Below, in pieces: positions 56,550-64,000 of a DNA stretch of 64,000 nt. Position 1 is the stretch's first letter, and every line of letters begins with the position of its first letter. The stretch covers positions 126,949,669 through 127,013,668 of the forward strand of contig NC_057819.1 of NCBI RefSeq assembly GCF_910594005.1. Direction: 5' to 3'. The position numbers and the translations under genes were made by a program. This stretch comes from Cervus elaphus (taxonomy: Eukaryota > Chordata > Mammalia > Artiodactyla > Cervidae). Below the pieces are notes generated by a model. The model was not told where the DNA came from. It saw nothing but the letters and a program-made list of their open reading frames with translations, and made no database searches.

Positions 56550-57560
56550 TTAAGTGTTGCGGACGGTCTCCGGACCATCCTCCGTCCCACCTCGAACCCT
56601 CCCCTCTTCCTCGGTGAGCACTCCACTTCCCGCTCCTGGGTCCCCACCCCTGCCTCCTCTCTCCGTCCTTTTACTCCTTCGGGCCCCGCCCCGCCCTCGT
56701 GCAGGCCATCCTTTCTCACCCCGCCCCTCGCCTGCGGCAGAATCTCCAGCGTCCCCTAGCGACCAGGCAGTAGCCCCTAGCAACCGCATCACTGTTCCCT
56801 GACGACGGCGGCACGCAGGCCACGTCAGCGCGCCGTGGCCTCGCCCCCCGGCGCCGGCAGGCCCCGCCTCCCCGTGCCTTTTTCGCCGCCGCTGCCGCCG
56901 CCGCCGCTGCCGCCGCCCGAGACTCGCGCAGCGCAGTTATGGCGGATCCCGCAGCGTCCGCGCCCGCAGCCCCGGCTCCCGCCCAGGTCCCGGACGCGCC
57001 CCCGAGCCCGGACGCAACCCCCGCCCCGGCCCCGGCGCCGGCACCCGCCGCGGACTCGGGCTCCGGGCCATCCTCGGACTCCGGCCCCGAAGCCGGCTCG
57101 CAGCGGCTGCTCTTCTCCCACGACCTGGTGTCGGGCCGTTACCGCGGCTCGGTGCACTTCGGGCTGGTGCGCCTCATCCACGGCGAGGACTCGGACTCGG
57201 AGGGCGAGGAGGAGGGCCGTGGGAGCTCGGGCTGCTCGGAGGCGGGGGGCGCGGGCCACGAGGAGGGCCGGGCCAGCCCGCTGCGCCGCGGCTACGTGCG
57301 CGTCCAGTGGTACCCGGAGGGCGTCAAGCAGCACGTGAAGGAGACCAAGGTGCGGCGGGCCGGCGGGCGGGGGCCGGGCCGGGGGGCCGGCGGGGGACCG
57401 AGTCGGCCGCTCGAGCCCTGGGCCGGGAGGGGAGGCGTTCAGGGCGCTGCCGGGTAGTGGTGCCACACTGCAGTGGGGCCGAGGTGGGAGGACAAGCCTC
57501 CGCGGCGGGGACGCTCCGGTGCAAAGTCATTGCACCAGCCCTGGGCCACCGGGCCCCGGG
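56550..57560 (+). promoter_or_regulatory. UBE2O: CpG-island promoter of UBE2O
   Basis: Dense CpG and GC boxes (CCCCGCCC near 56,690 and 56,720) surround exon 1. The 5'UTR holds a GCC-rich run at about 56,888-56,920 just before the ATG. No TATA box was seen. Confidence 0.75.
56939..57349 (+). CDS. UBE2O: UBE2O exon 1 (residues 1-137; gene continues beyond window)
   Basis: UBE2O is a large E2/E3 hybrid ubiquitin-conjugating enzyme that tags orphan ribosomal and other proteins, notably during reticulocyte maturation. Only the N terminus is here. It has an Ala/Pro-rich leader (about 1-45, repeated AP), a Ser/acidic stretch, then the first conserved region opening LLFSHDLVSGRYRGSVHFGL and VRLIHGEDSDSEGEEEGRGS, and ends GYVRVQWYPEGVKQHVKETK. 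ATG 56939 sits in a fair context (CAGTTATGG). Donor ACCAAG|GTGCGG follows 57349 in phase 0. No further exon is visible up to 64,000, consistent with a very long first intron. The catalytic UBC domain lies outside the window. Confidence 0.95.
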
Positions 57561-60500
57561 CTTCCCCCACGCGAAAGACTGGCAAGCCCGTGCCAGGCTG
57601 CTGCGGTGTCGGCCTCAAGATCCTGTTTGTGAACCCAGTCCGGTGGGGGAACTCTTGGGGCAGGCACGCTCTCGGCTTTACACCAGTGCGGCGTTCTGCT
57701 GACCCCCGAGCAGCTACCTACTGCATTGTGCATCCAGAAAGGAAGGCCGTGCCGGTCCGTGCAGGGAGGGGTTGTGGGCATTCCAAAACAAAAGATAGAG
57801 GTGAAAATCTCGGCCGACATGAAACCCCAGGAAGTTCACTGGATTGCAGAATGCGTTATTATGGGTGAAGAAAACCAGCCCCTTTGTGTTTTAGCTTGTT
57901 ACCTGGTTTTAACTGCTGCGGGGAACTTTGAGTAAAATCATTAACAATCGGAGTCCTGATATTAATAGCACTGGGGGTGCAGGGAGGGATGTGGCAGCTG
58001 CTGATTGGAATTGATGACTCTCTTAAGTACAGTTGGACTTCTTGGGGAAAAAAAATACTATAGAACCCTGGATGGAGGGGAGCCACCCATTTGGGAACCT
58101 GAAAGATTTGTCTTACCTGAGGCCATTAAGCACATAGCAGACTCCCCCGTTCATCATCATAAAACTTAAACCCTGAACCAGGGTTGGTTTGGTGACTTTT
58201 CACGTCTTGTTTTCCCCGAGTGTGAACTCCTATCAGTAATTCACAGACATACACGCCTCTTGTATCTTTTACCCCTTTTTCATCTCCTCCTCCTTCTCTC
58301 CTGCAGGAAAACATTTCTTGGCAAGAATCAGGCCTGGACTGTTTTAGCTGCCCGGGATGTTGAGTGGTCTGATTTCAGGGGAGGGCACTTTAGAAGTTAA
58401 TCTGGGTTTCTGACCCAGTGGGAGACGAAGGCGACCTGCACAAGGGGTCTGTGATGATCCGTCTGACTGGGAAGAAGTCCCCACTCTCCAGAAGAGCCTG
58501 TGATCCATTTCTTGATGGTAGAAGTCACCGCTGATACCAGCAGGGTCTTTTTCCCGGCCAGTACATGCGCATCCACGGGCACAGAAATCCGTGCACAGGA
58601 CCCCTGCTTCCCCTCAGAAAAATACAGATCAGGAGGTAGCTTCTCTGAGTCAGAGAGAAAATGATAAGTTCACGCAAAAGTATGTGGAATAGATGACCTT
58701 TTGCCTCAGGATGCTGGTTAAAAATTACTACCAGTATTGTGAATTCAAGATTTTTTGCTCTATACGCTGTGTTTGTGTGTTATCACACTAGCGAAGGTTG
58801 TCACACTGGTGACGGGTTGCCAGCATCTTTCCGTTGGTTCTTAATGTTTTCCCTGACCATTTCCTCTAGAGGTTTGTGACTTCTGGGATGGAGCTTATTG
58901 GACTCTGTCAGAGCCTCCTGCCCTGGGACTCAGGGAGGCAGGCCCGGCTCACTGCTGGGAGCTGCCATGTTTATCAGTTGTTGTTCCTGTTCATCTTGAC
59001 TTCGGTGGTTAACTTTGTTTACAGTTAGGCTCAGTCTGTCTCCTCCCATAATGTGTAATTATATGAAGTTTGACTTAAAATAATCTATTTTGGAATTAAA
59101 TAGAAAATAAGTTTAAGGTCCCAGGTTGGATATATTTTGAAGCTGCCCTCTTGTGACTTGCTTTGAATTTGGTGAAGTCCATCGTGGCTCCAGTGGTGAT
59201 GTTTTCTTTGCCATTGTAGTTTCTGCCGCTTCTGAGCTTGGCAAAAGCTCAGGGACATAGGAATTCTAGGATGGGGTGACACGGCGTAGCCCTTTCATGG
59301 ATGGCAGGACCTAGTGCTTCTATCAGGATTTGAGAATAGGTTTATTGGCGGGGAGGAGGGGAGTTTATACCTGGTAGGTAGCGCTCTATTCGGAGAAGGC
59401 AATGGCACCCCACTCCAGTACTCTTGCCTGGAAAATCCCGTGGACGGAGGAGCCTGGTGGGCTCCAGTCCATGGGGTCGCTAAGACTCAGACATGACTGA
59501 GCGACTTCACTTTCACTTTTCACTTTCATGCATTGGAGAAGAAAATGGCAATCCACTCCAGTGTTCTTGCCTGGAGGATCCCAGGGACGGGGGAGCCTGG
59601 TGGGCTGCTGTCTCTGGGGTCGCACAGAGTTGGACACGACTGAAGCGACTTAGCAGCAGCAGCAGCTCTCTGTTACCGTGAAGCACAGGCACAGATGACC
59701 CTGGTCAGCGGACTGTCTCACTCGTTCTGTTCCTGAGGTGTTGCTCCTGAGCACCCACTGGGGTGGTGGGGTGGGGCCTGGGACCGTGTGACATTATGCT
59801 TTAGGAAGAGTTTCCCTCTCACTTCCCACTCCTTATATACCCATCGAAGTGACTGTGCTGTAAAGACCATTAGACCGAGACTGAGCTTTTAGGTTCTGAT
59901 TCCTACTCCATCACTAATCTGGTTATGAGACTTGAGAACCCAGTTATTGATCGGATACAGCAGTGACCGTCTTGGGAAGCTTTTCTTTTTAAAGCTGTCA
60001 CCTATTGCCATTTTAGTGTCCTTTTAATGTGAATTGTTTGGTAGGCTGTGGAGCGTTGTAGTTTTCATGTTGATATGGCAGACAATGAGTACTCTTAGTT
60101 TCTTAATTTAAGTTTTTAACGAGCAAATTGAGAAAGAGATGAAGAGGCTGGTCAACAAGTCCTATCCCCTCCTGGCCACTACCATGAAAGTTATCAACAG
60201 AAAAATAAGTCGTTCTTCCTGGAAACTGCAGGATTTATGGTCTGACTCCTGAGGCTTCAAGCAGCCAAAGTTAAAAGCTTCTTTAGGACTTAAAAGAGGC
60301 ATGCAATCTGTGCTCCTTCCTTTCCTTGAGCTCCTGACCCCTTGAGTGTGATAGCTGATTTATCCACTTGAGACTCGTCCCATTTGGCCGTGGATCTCCT
60401 GTGTGGACACTTCGCCCTTCCCATCCGTGGTCATCCTTTGAGTAGATTTTTGGGATGAAGCCGAGTGCTGACAGCCTCTTGCCCTTCTTGAGCATTGGCT

Positions 60501-63500
60501 GAACGTGGTGGGTCATTCTGGTCTCCACCTGTCATGGTTGGACAGAGCAGCCCCTGTGAGGAAGCGTGCCAGCTGCTGTTGTCTGAGCAGGTTTAGGGCC
60601 TTCCTATTTCCACTCCTTTGCTTTCCCGTCTCTTTTGCGTTGTCTGTTGCTCTTAGTTGCCACGGTTTTCACGGTCTGTCTGTTCATGATCACCCTCCTT
60701 TTGTGAGGTGGTGTGTGTTTGTGTGTATGGCATTCCTGGTGACAGGTCCCTCTGGAATTGGCTTTTGGGTTTATTTTTGGCTCCTACTCAGGCCAGTATT
60801 TCCATGGGGAAAGCTATTTAGGTGTAGCATCATAGCATGTGAGATTTGCTTGCCTCGCTGGTCCAGTGCTGGACCCATTAAAAGCAATTGTTCTTAGTGA
60901 TGTAATAGGAAGAAGTTATGTAAGGTTAACCAAGGTGCAGGACTGAGTGCATCTAATTGCATTTTATTCAGGTAGGATCACAGCGCTGTGGCATCTCACC
61001 ACTGTTCTGTGATTTTAATCTTTGTCCCTTGGCTTCTGGTTTCTTACTCCTAGGCCTCAGTGTCTTCCTGGTTTTTCTGTCTGGCCCACCGCCTAACTCA
61101 AGGGCACTTTCACCAGATGAGGGACATGTTTTTGCGTCCTGTGATTGGAAGTAAAAACTCTTGGGTGCTCTTGCTGGCTGTCACCTACTCTGAATGACCT
61201 TGGCCTCATCACTGCCTCCTTTTCTCTGTCTGCAATAAAATACGAGGTCTGTCTTTCTAGCCACTGAACTGAGCCTGCACAAGTGGAATAACCAGAAGCT
61301 TGGCTGGGTGGTGCCCGGAGCAGCCTCTTGGCTGTTGGCAGACACTGTCCTGATGTCCATCAGACAGGGCCAGCCCCGCCCCTTCAGGAGATCACGTCCA
61401 TGTGTCACAGGGCGATGCTTCTCCACAGAGAAGCCAGAGGTGCAGTTTTTTCCAGTGTTGTAGGAACTCCTGTTTGATGATGTTGCAGCTTATGACCTGG
61501 TGGATTACACCTTTGACTTCTTCTTTAAGCCTCTTCTATAAATACTCATGATCTTCACTTTTCTGTCACTTCATAAGAAAACAGTAATGGACATTGAAAG
61601 TAACACCTGGCAAAGTCTACCAGCCTCCAGCAGGGGGATGGAATGAATGTGTATGTGTAGGTATATATATCTTCCAGAATCTAGGGGCAGATGTTGAAAT
61701 ACCCAAAAGACAGGAAATGAGATTATGAATTACAAGGATGGCAGAGTATTGCTTTTGTATGTAAAGATTACATAATGCCTGTTCTTATTGTGTTACTATG
61801 TGCTGGGCATTCGATAAGTGCTTTATGCGTATTGCTCCCTTATGTGTACAACACCCCTGGGAATTAGGTACTATTATTATTGTTTTAGAGGAGGAAGCCG
61901 AGGAACAGAATAGTTGTGTAACTTATCCAGTCACACTGATAATAGTGGAGGAACCCAAATCCAAGTGGAGGTAAATATAGTTTGCCGTCACCTGAAGTTT
62001 CATAGGTCATTACTAGAATCGAGTACTCCCATCAAACATGATTCACTAGCCCTGTGGTTGGCATTAATCATCCAGTCTTTTCACACTTGGATGTCCTGGT
62101 GGAGTGGGAGGGAACCACAGGCGAGGAGAAAGGGCAGGGTGTTGGGATGGGGGGAAGGTGGGCCAGTGACCACAAGGGAGGCCATCTTGGCCAAGAGCAG
62201 AAGTGTGGGGGAAACACCCTGTTTGCGCTACAGGCTGCTTCCCGCCTACATTTGTCATTCATTCCCTAGCCCCTTGGTCGTTATCCAAACAACTGTCAGA
62301 AGACACTTTATTTCTAGAGAACCTTCGAATACCCCTAGATGTTGAGTGAAAGAAACCTATGCAAGTCTGATTCCCTGCCTGCAGGTAACTGGCCTTCTTG
62401 TGTTGTGTTAGACAAGGACGGTGTCAGGAAATCCAGCTTGACCTCCTGCCCCGACTTGCTGCCATCATCACCTTCCCGCTGGGAGTGCTGCTGAGTCACC
62501 AGTCAGGTTCAGGTGGACTCTTTCAGTCTCTCCTCCTGGATCCAGCCCCTTCCCCTGTCAGGCTGACTCTGCTCCCTACCTGTTTTTGCTTTAGGACACT
62601 AAAGGTCTTCTGGTGCTTTCCCCATCCCCGGAGTTGAATTTACGGGAGTTGAATTTACGGTGATTTCGGTGATGAGCGGGTTCTCTTTTAAAAGAGCCTT
62701 AACCTTTGGAAGACTTAATCTGTGCTCCTGTTCCTATTGAAAGAAGCTTTCGGAGTTTGCTGCCCAGATTGGAGTGGGAAGATGCTCAAGGGGCGGGGAA
62801 TGGCCAGCAGGACGTTTCCAGAGTGCTTTTCACTTTACACGATGCTGTCACTCACTGCTGTCACTCACGTCGACTAGCAGTTTGGTGTTTTTAACCGTAG
62901 CGCCTCCCTGAGGCTCCAGGGGCCCGGGGGCTGGATGCCAAGCCCTGAGAAGAACGAGGTTTTCATGCTCCTGAGCCCACAGTGGCAACTCTGACTGAGC
63001 TGGAACACACGTTCAGAACTGCTTCTCTCCCTGACATTTCTGCCAGCCTCAGGGGGCTCTATTAGGAGCCACCTGACACGCGTGGTTACCAACAGCGAAG
63101 AGCAAAACGCTTACTGAAATTTTTTGTAGTTCAGAATAGAACTGAATCATGTTAGTGGATGACCCTCTGAATGTATCTACTCCAAGGTTATTTGCCCGTG
63201 TTTTGCTCTTCAGCTACACCCTGCGGTTGAGGGTTTCATGTCCTTCGACCCAGGCTGACTGCATTGAATGGATCTCTTGGTCCGTTGGGTCCGCAGGTCC
63301 ACTGTGTTCTTCTGAAGCAGGATTGTGAAAAGGTTTTATGATTTAAACATTGAGGCAAATGATAAGCTGTTCAGAGGGGTTCAGCTCAGCAGTAAGTCCT
63401 GGGATTCGTGTCCTTTGGGGGTTAAATCTAGTTGACTGGTTGAGGGGTTTTTGGTGTGTTTGCATATTTTGAAAGACTGAAACATCTTATTTTCTGCAGC

Positions 63501-64000
63501 AAGATGAAAGGAACTAGACACCAGATCACTTATGGTTTAAATTGATAGCATAGCTATATCTGGTAAAAATTCATTCTGACTGTGACAATCTGAGCAATTA
63601 AAAAAATTTAAGATACTGAGTAGTGCTTTAAAAAAAAAAACAAAAAAACAAACCGCAGTCAATCCTATTCAACAATAAAATGAAAACCCCCAGCTCCTGA
63701 AGAGATTTCCTGCAGTCTGAAGAGCGTTCTTCATTTGCATCCTGCAAGTGAGAGCTGGTCCTTCACACTCAGCAGCTCTGATGAGATTCTTCCTCCTAGC
63801 TTTAATTTTAATCCTTTTTTGTGGGAGATGCTGCTGTGATGAGGGCTGGCGGAGCTGCCTTGACAGGCATGTCCATGGGACTATACTTACTGGCCCCCTA
63901 AGTGCAGGTGGGAAGGAAGACAGACACACACATCTGTGTCTCTTGTGTGGCTTCCGGGAGCGTCAGGACCTGACATACTCCGGGCTGAAAGCAGCTCTGA
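57350..64000 (+). other. UBE2O: UBE2O intron 1 (5' part)
   Basis: It contains one full Bov-A2 SINE (about 59,392-59,665), MIR-like text near 61,790-61,980 and otherwise unique AT-moderate sequence. I found no exon, RNA gene or other coding signal. Confidence 0.7.
59392..59665 (+). mobile_element. Full dimeric Bov-A2 SINE in UBE2O intron 1
   Basis: Both half-units (GGAGAAGGCAATGGCACCCC and GGAGAAGAAAATGGCAATCC) are joined by the CACTTTCACTTTTCACTTTC linker, with an AGCAGCAGCAGC end. Confidence 0.9.

Noticed and set aside
57350..64000. Further UBE2O exons
   Set aside because: No open segment flanked by splice sites resembling the next part of UBE2O was found before the window end.

Overview
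The window is mammalian nuclear DNA from a ruminant. Spliced exons, CpG islands and dozens of Bov-tA/Bov-A2-type SINEs, BovB-related pieces and ruminant-type L1 3' ends point to a pecoran (bovid or cervid); the species cannot be fixed from the sequence alone. The gene order RHBDF2 > < AANAT ... UBE2O > is that of human 17q25 in inverted orientation.

Layout: 1-~1.78 kb is the 3' end of a broken class I (gamma-like) endogenous retrovirus (env remnant plus LTR). 1.8-6.95 kb is repeat-rich intergenic DNA. A CpG-island promoter and noncoding first exon of RHBDF2 lie at 7.0-8.2 kb, followed by a ~15 kb first intron. The 17 coding exons run from 22,603 to 31,443, encode 830 aa (iRhom2) in an unbroken frame, and end in a 3'UTR with AATAAA at 32,423. 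AANAT copy 1 follows tail-to-tail on the minus strand (35.0-33.1 kb). A SINE-packed spacer fills 35.2-42.0 kb. A second copy of the locus then follows: a wrecked RHBDF2 3' end (43.18-44.5 kb), a second fully intact AANAT gene (47.25-45.39 kb, minus strand), and a repeat of the downstream flank (47.7-48.8 kb). 48.9-56.5 kb is intergenic and repeat-rich. UBE2O begins at a CpG island (56.5-57.6 kb); only exon 1 (137 codons) and the start of its first intron are in the window.

The main discovery is a local tandem segmental duplication that yields two complete 207-aa AANAT genes (melatonin pathway) next to a degraded RHBDF2 tail. About 1.87 kb covering the AANAT coding exons and 3'UTR is nearly identical between copies, while both flanks are clearly more diverged; this pattern suggests gene conversion. 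Inside the near-identical tract the first 26 codons stand out with 8 base and 6 residue differences. The presumed promoters have diverged: copy 2 has a CACGTG E-box and an extra TAATCC element that copy 1 lacks. No bacterial-type system, CRISPR array or unknown multigene system was seen; the novelty here is the duplicated locus.

The RHBDF2 and AANAT products have no known shared pathway: iRhom2 works in ADAM17/TNF/EGFR-ligand trafficking in the ER and Golgi, AANAT acetylates serotonin in pineal and retinal cytosol, and UBE2O is a large E2/E3 ubiquitin enzyme. They are neighbours by conserved synteny.
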